Part shown: positions 35,640 through 44,872 of the stretch, piece after piece | Layout: the number at the start of each line of letters is the position of its first letter | Numbering within the stretch: the stretch's first letter is position 1 | Assembly: GCA_029250275.1 (NCBI GenBank) | Contig: JAPFBP010000001.1 | Span: forward strand, 1 to 64,000 | DNA from: Candidatus Nitrosopumilus sp. | Lineage (GTDB): Archaea; Thermoproteota; Nitrososphaeria; Nitrososphaerales; Nitrosopumilaceae | Length of the DNA: 64,000 bases | Reading direction: 5' to 3' | Made by a program: the position numbers and the translations under genes | Notes under the pieces: model-generated | Database searches by the model: none | Told to the model about the DNA's origin: nothing | The model's input: the letters and a program-made list of their open reading frames with translations, nothing else

Positions 35640-36008
35640 CTAATTTTCAAGAACAATCTTATCATTATGTATGGATAAAATAGAACTTCCGTTATTTTTA
35701 ATCTGTTTTTTTAATTCTCTATCCATTGTAGCAACAATTACTCTATTTTTTGAAACATAATTTATCAATTCTTTATCAGCAAATGAACCAAGTATTGGTA
35801 TTGTTTTAAAATTTTTGACATAATTTAGAGTTGCTTGAATGTCTTGCTTTTTTTCAGGATTTTTTTCTAATTCAAGTAATTCATTTTTTACAACTTGTGG
35901 TATAACAAATGTAATTTGACCTATCTCTACATCTAGATTATCTAAATTTTTGATTTTTTTAGTTGCTAGATGAATTAGAAAATTTGTGTCACAGATTACT
36001 TCAACCAA
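35640..36008 (-). CDS. PIN-domain nuclease, Fcf1/Nob1-like group
   Basis: The 122-residue protein reads VEVICDTNFLIHLATKK (first catalytic Asp in DTNxLI), FVIPQVVKNELLELEK (Glu), and VIVATMDRELKKQI (DxxL, the last acid). This is the complete PIN acid set. It overlaps the aIF2 gamma start region by eight bases on the same strand, a pairing frequent in archaea and unlike a VapBC toxin pair, so a role in rRNA or RNA processing is more likely than toxin action. The substrate is not determined by the sequence. Confidence 0.85.
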   Translation of the reverse strand: MVEVICDTNFLIHLATKKIKNLDNLDVEIGQITFVIPQVVKNELLELEKNPEKKQDIQATLNYVKNFKTIPILGSFADKELINYVSKNRVIVATMDRELKKQIKNNGSSILSIHNDKIVLEN

Positions 36009-37263
36009 CTATACCTGCACCAATGAGTCTCCATCTTTCAGTAATTCTTCTACTGATTGCAACATTACCACCTTCAAATATGCATACAGGTCTTCTTAGT
36101 TCTATCTCAACATTTGTTGATTTTATTTTTTTGACTGTACCTAAAACTGGAGCAGTACCAATGTTAAGTCGAAGTAATTCTCCAGTGGAAATTGGTTGGA
36201 CCTTTACATCCTCAGCTGCACCTACAGCAGAATCAAACAAGTTAACATCCAATTTTAACAAAGTTGAATTATCAGGAAGTGTACCAGGTTTACCTATTAC
36301 AGAACCAATAAATGAATCACTTCTAGTCATAGATGGATCTAATTTTGTTCCAATAGCAATTAAGCCACCTGGTTTCACTGATTCAACAATTCCTGCTGCA
36401 GTTCCTAAAGATACAATTTCAGTAAGTAATGGCTCGTACGTTTTTTTCTTTTCATTCATAATTCCAGGTTTAATCTCAATTTCATCACCAATATTGAATA
36501 TACCTTGGGTAAGACTTCCACCAATAACACCGCCTTTGATATCTTTTAATTTTATTCCAGGTTTGTTTACATCAAAAGAACGTAAAACATGCATTACTGT
36601 ATCTGCTTTTTCATCTCTTTCTGGTGTTTTGATTGTTGATTCAATTGCACCAATTAATGCATCAATATTTAATCCAGATTGTGCTGAAATTGGAATTACT
36701 GGCGCATTTGCAGCATAACTTCCTTTAACAAATGTTGTAATTTCTTGATAATTTGCAAGAGCTTCTTCATATGAAAGTAAATCGACTTTATTTTGAACTA
36801 CTACTATCTGTTTAATTCCAAGAGTTTGTAGTGCTAAGAGATGCTCTTTTGTTTGTGGCTTTGGAACTTTTTCATTTGCTGCAGCCAAAAGTAATGCACC
36901 ATCCATTAATGCAGAGCCTGAAAGCATATTTGCCATCAAACTTTCGTGTCCAGGACTATCTACAAAACTTACAACTCTAGATAATTCACTTTCTTTTCCA
37001 CAATTATTACATTTTGGAGTTGTAGAATATCCTAGAGGTTCTGCACATTTTTTACATTTGTAAAATGCTGCATCAGAATAACCAACACGAATTGTAATAC
37101 CACGTTTAAGCTCTTGACTATGTACACTAGTCCACAAACCAGTTAAAGCTTGAATTAGAGTAGTTTTTCCATGATCTACGTGACCTGCAGTACCAATGTT
37201 AACACATGGTTGATAACCATATTTTTTGATGTACCAATCAGGAAGAGTTTCTCTCCAATGCAT
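36001..37263 (-). CDS. eif2g: translation initiation factor aIF2, gamma subunit
   Basis: The 420-residue GTPase starts with NIGTAGHVDHGKTTLIQALTG (P-loop; aIF2 gamma has the GHVDHGKT form). G2 is RGITIRVGYSDA, a zinc ribbon CKKCAEPLGYSTTPKCNNC follows, G3 is VDSPGHESLMANML, and NKVDLL is G4. The C-terminal beta barrels end with VCIFEGGNVAISRRITERWRLIGAGIV. It is the core of aIF2, which brings Met-tRNAi to the ribosome. rps6e lies upstream and the PIN gene downstream on the same strand. Confidence 0.98.
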   Translation of the reverse strand: MHWRETLPDWYIKKYGYQPCVNIGTAGHVDHGKTTLIQALTGLWTSVHSQELKRGITIRVGYSDAAFYKCKKCAEPLGYSTTPKCNNCGKESELSRVVSFVDSPGHESLMANMLSGSALMDGALLLAAANEKVPKPQTKEHLLALQTLGIKQIVVVQNKVDLLSYEEALANYQEITTFVKGSYAANAPVIPISAQSGLNIDALIGAIESTIKTPERDEKADTVMHVLRSFDVNKPGIKLKDIKGGVIGGSLTQGIFNIGDEIEIKPGIMNEKKKTYEPLLTEIVSLGTAAGIVESVKPGGLIAIGTKLDPSMTRSDSFIGSVIGKPGTLPDNSTLLKLDVNLFDSAVGAAEDVKVQPISTGELLRLNIGTAPVLGTVKKIKSTNVEIELRRPVCIFEGGNVAISRRITERWRLIGAGIVG

Positions 37264-37294
37264 GTGTCAAAAAGTAGAATCGGTATATGTTAAG

Positions 37295-37696
37295 TTATTC
37301 TTTTTTATCTTTAGTTTTTTCTTCTGTTGCTTCTTCTACAGGAGCTTCAACTGGTAATTCTCCATCAAATTTACAATTTACTTGATAAATTTCTTCTGAC
37401 ACTAGATTTCCTCGCATTAATTTTCTTTTTCGTATTCCATGTTCTGTATCTTGTAAACCAACACCTTTAACAAGTAAAATTCTTTTTCTTGCTCCACCAT
37501 GAAGATCACTTCTCATTGGAACTCCAGATTTATCACTGCCTCCAGTGAGTCTTAATTTTCCAGTTAATCCTACAATTGATGCATCAGTTTCATTTCCTAA
37601 TTGTAATCCCAATAATTGATTGGCATCGCTATCTTTGAGTTCTTTTGAAACTGATTTTCCTTTAATGTCAGAGATTGTAAGTTTAAAGTTTGCCAA
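37295..37696 (-). CDS. rps6e: small ribosomal subunit protein eS6
   Basis: The 133-residue protein has LQLGNETDASIVGLTGKLRLTGGSDKSGVPMRSDLHGGARKRILLVKGVGLQ, close to the eS6 consensus with GGSDKxGxPM and the basic region. The C-terminal tail is acidic and disordered. The eS6-aIF2 gamma neighbourhood is frequent in archaea. It is read in the same direction as eif2g, 31 bases ahead. Confidence 0.96.
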   Translation of the reverse strand: MANFKLTISDIKGKSVSKELKDSDANQLLGLQLGNETDASIVGLTGKLRLTGGSDKSGVPMRSDLHGGARKRILLVKGVGLQDTEHGIRKRKLMRGNLVSEEIYQVNCKFDGELPVEAPVEEATEEKTKDKKE

Positions 37697-37770
37697 TTAT
37701 TTCAAAAAAAAGTTGAACGACTAATTAACCTTTGGACATTATTTTTAAATCAAGATTTACAATGATAGGC

Positions 37771-37893
37771 ATGGTTGAAGAGATCAGATGTCCAAGATGT
37801 GATAATAAAATGGTGGACATGCAAGCATGTCATATGTTTTGTCCTAATTGTGGAGCTCATTTAGATTGCTCTGATAAAGGAAACTATTGGTAA
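37771..37893 (+). CDS. 40-residue zinc-finger protein, unknown
   Basis: Not in the ORF track. The sequence MVEEIRCPRCDNKMVDMQACHMFCPNCGAHLDCSDKGNYW holds CPRC and CPNC knuckles 16 residues apart plus further Cys/His, a compact zinc ribbon. The start is close to a TATTTTTAAATC box about 30 bases upstream, consistent with a leaderless transcript. Its TAA ends one base before the stop of the next minus-strand gene, also a zinc protein. A role in RNA or protein binding is plausible but not shown. Confidence 0.7.
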   Translation: MVEEIRCPRCDNKMVDMQACHMFCPNCGAHLDCSDKGNYW

Positions 37894-38067
37894 TTAAATT
37901 CCAGGTCTATCTGGAATATATTCAGATGACATATTGATTGCTTGATCTTTCATAATTTCAAGATAAGTTTCATAATCTGCTTCAAAATTGCAATGAGGGC
38001 ATTTCACATTAGTGATATCATCATCTAATATTGCAACCTTTTCACATTCAGGACATCTTGCATCCAT
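37894..38067 (-). CDS. 57-residue zinc-ribbon protein, unknown
   Basis: Not in the ORF track. On the minus strand the frame begins MDARCPECEKVAILDDD, then CPHCNFEADYETYLEIM, so CPEC and CPHC pairs form a zinc ribbon. The C-terminal half is helical and hydrophilic (YETYLEIMKDQAINMSSEY). It shares no bases with the neighbour on the plus strand; the stop codons touch. Amino-group-carrier-like zinc ribbons (LysW) have a similar size, but the C-terminal Glu of LysW is absent here, so no assignment is made. Confidence 0.7.
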   Translation of the reverse strand: MDARCPECEKVAILDDDITNVKCPHCNFEADYETYLEIMKDQAINMSSEYIPDRPGI

Positions 38068-38119
38068 GTTTTAAATTATCAATTAAGATATTTAATCATA
38101 GTTAACGAATTTATTCTAG

Positions 38120-38193
38120 GCGGAGTTAGTTTAGTCTGGTATGACGTCAGCTTCCCAAGCTGAAGGCCGCGGGTTCAAATCCCGCACTCCGCA
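38120..38193 (+). tRNA. tRNA-Gly (anticodon CCC)
   Basis: A 74-base tRNA: acceptor GCGGAGT pairs with ACTCCGC, D arm TTTAGTCTGGTATGA, anticodon arm TCAGC-TTCCCAA-GCTGA with anticodon CCC, T arm GCGGGTTCAAATCCCGC, discriminator A at 38193, no CCA and no intron. Its last base is directly followed by the stop of the convergent TPR gene. Confidence 0.95.
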
Positions 38194-39156
38194 TTATAAT
38201 TCTCTAATTGCTTGCTCTATAATTCCTCTATCAGGAGCTTTGGAGTAATATTTCAAATAATTTTTAAGATCATCTTTTGCTCCAGAATTATTATTTTGTT
38301 TTTCTCTAAGATATGCACGATTTTTGTAAATTTTTGCAGATCTTTTTAAATTAATTTCAATAGCCTTAGTGTAATAATTTTCTGCTTTTTCAAATTGATT
38401 TGTTTTAAGATAAAAATTTCCTAGACCGTTATAGGCTAGATATGATCTATTATTGATTTGTAAACATTTTTCATAATATTTTACACAGTCAGGAGAATTT
38501 TGAGCATTAAGTATTGCAGCAAATAAATTCAAAGCTGTTGAATTATTTTCATCAAGTTCTATAGCTTGTTTTAGTGATTCAAGTGCCTCAGAGGTATTTT
38601 TTAAAATATTGTATTTTTCAGAAATAAGACATAGCCTATGTGGTTTGTTACTAGAGTCATTTTCTAGGTTTACAGATGATAAAATATCTGATGGGGCTAA
38701 AATGATTAGTAATTTTCCTTCTTCAGACCATTCTTTCTCAAAAATATCTTGAGGAATTGCTCCTTCTTGCTGTTCTCCATCTTGATTACCTTTTTGAATA
38801 TAATGTAAAATTGTTTTTTCTTGTTGATTATAACCAGTAATTACAGATGCATGTTGTGTAATTTCAGGAATTCCTGGAAGGATAACAATTGGTGGAATTC
38901 CTAAATCAATAACTTTCTTTAATTCATTTAAAGATGAATGAACTATTTTACATGTTAAACCATGTCTTTCTGCAGTTTCTATTCCCTCAATTAGAACACT
39001 GCCATCAAATCCAGAATATTTTTTTGCAGATTCTATTGCTTCTGCCATAGGTAAATCAATATTCCAATATTTTGATACTACATTAATTGGTAAAGGAAGA
39101 CAAATATTTTCATCTTCTACAAGAGGTAAAAGTAATTCATGGTTTTCTTCTTCCAT
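38194..39156 (-). CDS. C39-peptidase-like domain fused to TPR repeats
   Basis: The 320-residue protein has two parts. The first ~160 residues (DENICLPLPINVVSKYWNIDLP, VILPGIPEITQHASVITGYNQQEKTILHY) follow a papain-like C39 layout with a Cys near the start and a His before 'xxxVxGY', so the catalytic pair may be kept. The second part holds three TPR units: ALESLKQAIELDENNSTALNLFAAIL, CVKYYEKCLQINNRSYLAYNGLGNFYL and AENYYTKAIEINLKRSAKIYKNRAYL. It has no signal peptide or membrane segment, so any peptidase or scaffold action is cytoplasmic. Proteolysis is not proven by sequence alone. Confidence 0.7.
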   Translation of the reverse strand: MEEENHELLLPLVEDENICLPLPINVVSKYWNIDLPMAEAIESAKKYSGFDGSVLIEGIETAERHGLTCKIVHSSLNELKKVIDLGIPPIVILPGIPEITQHASVITGYNQQEKTILHYIQKGNQDGEQQEGAIPQDIFEKEWSEEGKLLIILAPSDILSSVNLENDSSNKPHRLCLISEKYNILKNTSEALESLKQAIELDENNSTALNLFAAILNAQNSPDCVKYYEKCLQINNRSYLAYNGLGNFYLKTNQFEKAENYYTKAIEINLKRSAKIYKNRAYLREKQNNNSGAKDDLKNYLKYYSKAPDRGIIEQAIREL

Positions 39157-39190
39157 AAAATTAAGAAATTTTGAGAGTTATTAAAATCAA

Positions 39191-39733
39191 TCAAAGAGAA
39201 CAGAATTTTTCAATTAAATCATTACCATCTTGGCTCATTTCAGGATGAAATTGAGTTCCAAAAATTGGTTTTTTTTCATACTGAATAATTTCATTTTTAC
39301 AATTCTTTGATTCAGCAAGAGTAACTAAAACACTAGGTAATTTGGATATCTCATAGCTATGACTTTCAAAAACATCTAAAGAATCACTACATAATGAATT
39401 ATCTCTTAAAGTGTGAATTGATTCAATTCCTTTTTGAAAATGAAAAGTTTTTTTAATTGTTCCACCCAAAGTGAGTGATAAAATTTCTGCACCATAACAA
39501 ATTCCTAGTAATTTATTATTATTTTTAATGCAATGTCGTATAATTTTAGAATTAATTTCATTAATCTTTTTTTCATTTTTTCTCCTTCCAGAAAGTATGA
39601 AAGAATCATAATTTGAAAGTAAATCCAAGTTTAGAAATTGTGGGGATTGTTTTTCAAATGAAATACTTTTGTCATTTAAAAAATCAGTTAACTGTTTTGT
39701 ATAGATAGAGCCGTTATCAACAACAAGAAGCAA
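39191..39733 (-). CDS. class I glutamine amidotransferase (GuaA-like subunit)
   Basis: The 180-residue protein has the GATase class I order: LLVVDNGSIYTKQLTDFL, a SGRR loop, NKLLGICYGAEILSLTLGG (nucleophile Cys in GICYGxE), and IFGTQFHPEMSQDG (His, Glu). Length and the 'GTQFHPEMSQDG' end are close to the separate glutaminase subunit of archaeal GMP synthase, but the sequence is divergent and no partner synthetase is in the window. It therefore could serve another amidotransferase. The stop of its neighbour UPF0182 on the same strand lies only one base upstream. Confidence 0.75.
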   Translation of the reverse strand: MLLVVDNGSIYTKQLTDFLNDKSISFEKQSPQFLNLDLLSNYDSFILSGRRKNEKKINEINSKIIRHCIKNNNKLLGICYGAEILSLTLGGTIKKTFHFQKGIESIHTLRDNSLCSDSLDVFESHSYEISKLPSVLVTLAESKNCKNEIIQYEKKPIFGTQFHPEMSQDGNDLIEKFCSL

Positions 39734-42592
39734 TTAGTTGCCTACCTCAATTGAGATATAATGTATCTCAGGAAGGCCATCTTTTATAAATATAGTTCCA
39801 ATATTGAGATTGGTATCTTCTTGCCACATGAATACTCTGTCATTATGTGGTTTTACAAAGTCATCAATGAATTCAGATAAGAATTCTTCAACATCTGCAC
39901 GATCACTTTCAGTAAAGAAAAAGAATTCTCCTTCATTAAATGATAGTGGAATCTGAATAGATGTAGGTTCAGAAATAGAAATATCATTTATTTCAAACAT
40001 TGATTTTATGATATCAATTCTATCACTTCTAACTAATTCAACATAATCATCATCAGCAGTAGTTGTAGTTGATGCCACACCAGAAACTTTCTTCAAATAT
40101 GCTTCAAATGCTTCTTCTTGGGTTTGACCTAATCCAACGAAATATTCTCCATTAAATGCAGCGCCTACTGCTGCAATAGTTCCTAGTTGAGCAACTACCC
40201 CACCAGCACCTGCAGTGTATACAGGAATAAAGTAAACATCATGATCACCTACACGATACAAAATATTATCACCAATTCTTGGATTTCTCAATAATGTCTT
40301 TAGTTGAGCAAATTCTGAATCTCTATCAAGGGCTTCTCTAACAGCTGTAGGACCTATTAGTTTAGTATCAGAATTTAATGGAACTTCATAAAATTGCATG
40401 TCACCTAGTCTATCAAGATCATTTTCTACTACCATGTATCCTGCAAGATTTCTACCTTGAGAACCTCTTAATTCCAATGAAAGTAATCCCAAAAATTCTG
40501 TTTGCTCAAATCCAGGAGGTTTTGCTTCTACATAGTACGTATCAAGACCATCTGGAATTTCATAGAATTCATTTGCTTGAATAAATGTCTCAACATTAGT
40601 TACATGGTAGATATTATACATCTCTGTTTTCCAATTGAATAATTCAACAGGATATCGAATTTGTTCTTCTAACCATGTTGGTATTGGTTGGAATTGTTCT
40701 TTATATTGACTAGCAAACATGTCAGTAAAGAAATCATCTCCAATTTTTAATAATTGAATATCACCATTGTAAGTATCAACAAGAGCATATCCTACTAAAC
40801 GCAAGTATGGATTTCCGACAGACCATGGAACATCACCCGTATCAAATCCAACGATTAATGGAATTAACCAATATGAATTTTCTCCATCAGTTACAGGAAG
40901 CGAATCTAATTCTTTTCCAAATAAATCATAGAGGAAATAAGGATACAAAATTTCCATTCTGTCATGAACGTCTTTGTATCTCATAATGTGTACTGATTCA
41001 CCTGGAAATGAAAGCAAAAAGTTTGGCTCAAATATCCAACTCAAAGGCGGTGAAACATCTAATCCACCTAAACCAGAATAAGATACTCCTCCAAGTTCGG
41101 CACTGTTTTGATCATCTCTTGAATTAGGATAAGCAGACCAAGTTTGCTCAAATAATCCTCCTTCACCGTAGTAGATTTCTCTTTGTTTGAAGAATTTTCC
41201 ACTGTCAATAATTTGTCCATCAGTTGCCTCTAAGGTAAGAAATCCATTTGGAACGTGAGTATAAACAAGATGTTCGTTGTACCATTTATTTTCAAGGCTA
41301 ACAGAGGTAGGTAAAATTGGCTTCATTGAAGCAGTCCAGTATAATGTATTGTTAAAGCGAAGGATATCATTATCTTCAAAGTCGACATACGGAATTAGGC
41401 CTATCTCAGGCTTTAATTTAGCGAATGCTGCTTCCCAATCCCAAACTCGAATAACATCAAGAACATCACTGTTTTGTTTTACATAATTTTTAATATTGTT
41501 TGCAGAAACAGACGTTAATTGAACATCATGTATATTTTCTTGTACATCATTTAATTCCCCAAGATAACGATTAACTCCAATTTGCTGGGCTGTATATGGT
41601 CCTAAAAATTCAATCTTCTTTGAATCAGCAATGCTGTTATTCACTGAAACAACGCCAAATACTATAATTGCAATTACAATAATTGTTAAAAATCTGATGT
41701 ATACATCTCGCTTAAACATATGAGTTAGTACACGTGCTCTAATTCTATCAACTACTGAAAAAGCAATTAATGCAAAACCTATGACAAGAGTCCCTCCAAT
41801 TATATATCTTGTATTGTAATCGATTTGATTTGTAAAAAACAGATTAATTCCTACCCAAATTATACCAATGCCAATTATTCCTTCAATAGTTGAAACATAA
41901 TTTAGATATCTTGGTTTGCCTTTATTGGAATCTTGTAGATAAGATGTAATTACATTAATTATTCTATGAATTCCAACATACAAAACTAAACGAAGTGTTA
42001 TTGCTGCAAGTAATGGAGGAATCAATATTACCAAAGCAGGAATCATTGGAACAACATTTTCTGCTGCATAGTTTGGATTATTATCAGGAGTTACAAAAGG
42101 TAAAGTAAACAATGATGGAATATTCTCTAGTCCCAAAGTATTTCCATCAATAAAAGATATTGCTGCAAATCCAAACATAATATTTGCAAAGAATGCTCCA
42201 AAAAGTAAGATCTTTGTAATTTGCCAGATTACAAATTGTACTGATGATAACTTGTAATCTCTAAAACTTTTTAGTGCAGTTGAAATTTGTTGTTGCCCGC
42301 CACTTCCTAAAAATCCAATTCCAGTACTAATTGCATACCAGAAAATTGAAGAACGTCCTACAATGTTAACTCGAATAAGAGCAATTGCAGATAGAATTAT
42401 TGCAGAAACAAGTGTGTAATAGAGAGGTTTGCTAAATTGATCGCCAAATTCTGTGAAATTCATCGATAAAACTACTGCCTGATTTCCCACCATAGTGAAA
42501 ATTATAATTCCAATAATTGCAATAATGCCTAATCTGATGTATTTTCCAGCATCAGGAGGAGGAGTTTGCTTATCAGTAGAGGCGCTATACAA
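39734..42592 (-). CDS. UPF0182 family large membrane protein
   Basis: The 952-residue protein has an N-terminal membrane part with about seven helices (for example LGIIAIIGIIIFTMVGNQAVVL and FLTIIVIAIIVFGVVSVNN) and a large outer domain. The segments YGEGGLFEQTWSAYPNSRDDQNSAELGG and SFPGESVHIMRYKDVHDRMEILYPYFLYD, with DTYNGDIQLL and LKTLLRNPRIGDNILYRVGDHDVYFIPVYTA, are typical of UPF0182 proteins of actinobacteria and archaea. The function of the family is not known. It is an ordinary-length member with its stop one base away from the GATase start. Confidence 0.93.
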   Translation of the reverse strand: MYSASTDKQTPPPDAGKYIRLGIIAIIGIIIFTMVGNQAVVLSMNFTEFGDQFSKPLYYTLVSAIILSAIALIRVNIVGRSSIFWYAISTGIGFLGSGGQQQISTALKSFRDYKLSSVQFVIWQITKILLFGAFFANIMFGFAAISFIDGNTLGLENIPSLFTLPFVTPDNNPNYAAENVVPMIPALVILIPPLLAAITLRLVLYVGIHRIINVITSYLQDSNKGKPRYLNYVSTIEGIIGIGIIWVGINLFFTNQIDYNTRYIIGGTLVIGFALIAFSVVDRIRARVLTHMFKRDVYIRFLTIIVIAIIVFGVVSVNNSIADSKKIEFLGPYTAQQIGVNRYLGELNDVQENIHDVQLTSVSANNIKNYVKQNSDVLDVIRVWDWEAAFAKLKPEIGLIPYVDFEDNDILRFNNTLYWTASMKPILPTSVSLENKWYNEHLVYTHVPNGFLTLEATDGQIIDSGKFFKQREIYYGEGGLFEQTWSAYPNSRDDQNSAELGGVSYSGLGGLDVSPPLSWIFEPNFLLSFPGESVHIMRYKDVHDRMEILYPYFLYDLFGKELDSLPVTDGENSYWLIPLIVGFDTGDVPWSVGNPYLRLVGYALVDTYNGDIQLLKIGDDFFTDMFASQYKEQFQPIPTWLEEQIRYPVELFNWKTEMYNIYHVTNVETFIQANEFYEIPDGLDTYYVEAKPPGFEQTEFLGLLSLELRGSQGRNLAGYMVVENDLDRLGDMQFYEVPLNSDTKLIGPTAVREALDRDSEFAQLKTLLRNPRIGDNILYRVGDHDVYFIPVYTAGAGGVVAQLGTIAAVGAAFNGEYFVGLGQTQEEAFEAYLKKVSGVASTTTTADDDYVELVRSDRIDIIKSMFEINDISISEPTSIQIPLSFNEGEFFFFTESDRADVEEFLSEFIDDFVKPHNDRVFMWQEDTNLNIGTIFIKDGLPEIHYISIEVGN

Positions 42593-42639
42593 AACTAAGT
42601 TTTCTTAAAATTTGGTAAATTAATGTCTTACCAGTAAAA

Positions 42640-43761
42640 TCAAGCTATTCTAGATAGTTTTTTACAAATCATATAGACTGCTGCAAATGTTGGAACTGTT
42701 ACTTTTTCATTAATGTATGGACCAAACTTTTTATTTTTTAATTTGAATTCAATAGGAGAATTTGCAATAACTTCTACTGTATCATCACTAAGAAAAGATG
42801 CTTCAACATATGGATCAAAGTTTGTTAGATTATCACAGTGAATTTTTGTAAGGCCACTTTTGCTATTAATTGAACCAGGCAATCTAAAAATTCTATGAAT
42901 GTCCATAGTTACATTTGGATCAATTTTTACACCAATATTTTTTGATACATCATCTAGAGTTTTTTGAAAAGATGAATAACCATTTGCAAGTAATTCTGTA
43001 ATTATTTTTGAGCGTTTTGATTTTGAACCAAAAACATGTTTAGAGAATCTACCTCTCCATCCATTTTCATTAAAATCTGGAAAAAATGCACGATTTTGTT
43101 TGAGTTTCTTCATTCCAAATGTTTCAGGAATAGATCCACGTAGAGAAATATAATCAGTTAATTCTGATCTCTCTCTGGAGCCGATTTCTTGAAATTGAGA
43201 ATTATACACATAAACATGAAATCCTTCATTACCAGAAAAATAGACTTGAATATTTTCTTTAGTTATTGCAAGATCATTAATTAAAACTTCTGATAACTTT
43301 TCAACCTCAATTTTAGATGCATCAATGCAATTTTTACATGGTAAAGATTTTTTTTCTAGTTTTGTAGAATTACATTTTGAACATTGTGTAAGATTTTTTG
43401 AGATATCATTACAATCATTACAAATTGATATTGTGTGATTTTCTCTACAGGATAGATTTAGATCTTTTGCATCAATATCAAAAATTAGATCTGCTTCTTT
43501 CCAATCTTTCTCATTCATTGGTGAATTGGGAAATGTATAGTATGCATTAGAACAATAAACATCAGATGGGATATTTTGCATTAGTAGTAGATGTAATTCC
43601 TTATCATCTTTGAGTGAAATATGACGAGTCATTCCTGAATTAAATTTCTGGTAACCAAATTCTCTTTCAGATGTTCTTTCTGGAACTTTGATTAGATCAA
43701 AATGGTTAAAATAATATTTTTTGAATGAATCCTCTAAGAATAGTGTATCTGCTTCTTGCAT
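42640..43761 (-). CDS. priS: DNA primase small catalytic subunit
   Basis: The 373-residue protein carries the archaeo-eukaryotic primase motifs: EREFGYQKF near the start, ADLIFDIDAKDL (the DxD catalytic pair), VYFSGNEGFHVYV (SGxxGxH), and later RIFRLPGSINSKSGL. A CxxC...CxxC zinc element (CNDCNDISKNLTQCSKC and CKNC) is inserted. It makes RNA/DNA primers for replication together with PriL. It overlaps priL by one base (TAATG), so the two are one operon read right to left. Confidence 0.97.
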   Translation of the reverse strand: MQEADTLFLEDSFKKYYFNHFDLIKVPERTSEREFGYQKFNSGMTRHISLKDDKELHLLLMQNIPSDVYCSNAYYTFPNSPMNEKDWKEADLIFDIDAKDLNLSCRENHTISICNDCNDISKNLTQCSKCNSTKLEKKSLPCKNCIDASKIEVEKLSEVLINDLAITKENIQVYFSGNEGFHVYVYNSQFQEIGSRERSELTDYISLRGSIPETFGMKKLKQNRAFFPDFNENGWRGRFSKHVFGSKSKRSKIITELLANGYSSFQKTLDDVSKNIGVKIDPNVTMDIHRIFRLPGSINSKSGLTKIHCDNLTNFDPYVEASFLSDDTVEVIANSPIEFKLKNKKFGPYINEKVTVPTFAAVYMICKKLSRIA

Positions 43762-44786
43762 TATTTTTTCTTCCTTCCAAACTGTAAGGGATTAATGATG
43801 TTATCACATTCAGAGGTAGCAAAACATAGACTTTGAGTTTTTAGTTTCTCACAAGAAGGACAAGAATACTGAGTTCCACTACCAGATGTACCAGCCAAGT
43901 GATTCAGTTGGTATAATGTAACACGTGGATTGTAATCAGGTGCATTTTTGAACAATGGTGCAATTTGTTGTATTGTTTGTCCTTTAGATAAAAGAAAAGT
44001 TGCAAGCATAAATCTTCCAGAATGAGGAAGATTTTCACCTTTTTCTAATATGTCAATTGCATGTTTTATGCAAGGTGGATATTCTCCAGTAGTTACAGTA
44101 TATGTTACAAACTTTTTTGATAATAAAACTAGTTTGTTGACAGAATCTTCAAATCCAGGAATCATTGTAGGTGTTTTTGCATTAATAATTTTTGAATTGA
44201 TGTATGTTCCCAATTCTTTTCTTATCAATCTGACTGTTTCATGCGGTGAAAGAAAAACTTGGCCATTTTCTACATGTCGATTGATTAATTTCCATTCTCT
44301 TTCATGAAAATTAATAGAATGTTTTAGATAATCAGAAACAGGAATTATAAAATAATCATCAGATTTTTCTACTTGAACTGAAAAAAGATCATCAATTATT
44401 TTAATTGCAAGTTGATTTTTTGATTCATCTGAAATATTTGCAAGATCTTTTTCTAAATATTTTTCTGCACGTCTTGCCTCAGCTAAAGAAAATCTCTTGA
44501 TTAGAGTATGCATTCCACTTAGTTTCAATAGAACTATAGCCAATAGAAATGAAAAAACTTCCCTTGGAAGAGCAGCCTCTTTGGAAACATGATCTCCATC
44601 CAGATCAGATTTATAGATTTTTCCATCTGCTGCTGTTAGAATCCGTTCATATGCCTTGCTGATTAACTGCTTCAAATCAGGATCTGTTCCAAACTGCTCA
44701 AGTGAAAACCCTTGATCTTTTAGATATTGACCTGCATCTGCTAGGAATGGATATTTTGCAATTTCATCTTGTCCTAGTGCAAGCAT
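43761..44786 (-). CDS. priL: DNA primase large subunit
   Basis: The 341-residue protein has the helical N-terminal half and the iron-sulfur C-terminal domain with PPCIKHAIDIL, HSGRFMLATFLLSKG and the final YSCPSCEKLKTQSLCFATSECDN, which supply the Cys ligands for the 4Fe-4S cluster. Homology to archaeal PriL is clear from 'CIKxxIxxLxxGExLPHxxRFxLAxFLxxxG'. It supports primer initiation and counting by PriS. It is the first gene of the pair; the divergent endonuclease IV gene faces it. Confidence 0.96.
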   Translation of the reverse strand: MLALGQDEIAKYPFLADAGQYLKDQGFSLEQFGTDPDLKQLISKAYERILTAADGKIYKSDLDGDHVSKEAALPREVFSFLLAIVLLKLSGMHTLIKRFSLAEARRAEKYLEKDLANISDESKNQLAIKIIDDLFSVQVEKSDDYFIIPVSDYLKHSINFHEREWKLINRHVENGQVFLSPHETVRLIRKELGTYINSKIINAKTPTMIPGFEDSVNKLVLLSKKFVTYTVTTGEYPPCIKHAIDILEKGENLPHSGRFMLATFLLSKGQTIQQIAPLFKNAPDYNPRVTLYQLNHLAGTSGSGTQYSCPSCEKLKTQSLCFATSECDNIINPLQFGRKKK

Positions 44787-44872
44787 GAAAGTAATTTACT
44801 GGGTTTACTTAAAAATCTGATTTTTTGAATTTTGACGCTGGTTTAAATTATGTTTTGAGAAAAACGTATCAT

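Noticed and set aside
35640-36008. VapC toxin of a VapBC pair
   Set aside because: No antitoxin gene is adjacent; the gene overlaps aIF2 gamma, and the PIN type looks like the Fcf1/Nob1 group.
36001-36718. 251-residue plus-strand frame opposite aIF2 gamma and PIN
   Set aside because: Long antisense frame caused by codon bias; the minus strand encodes clear aIF2 gamma motifs.
42640-44786. Cobalamin or B12 riboswitch near biosynthesis clusters
   Set aside because: No conserved B12-box or long structured leader is visible before cbiD (77-base gap) or cbiT; archaeal cobalamin genes usually lack it.
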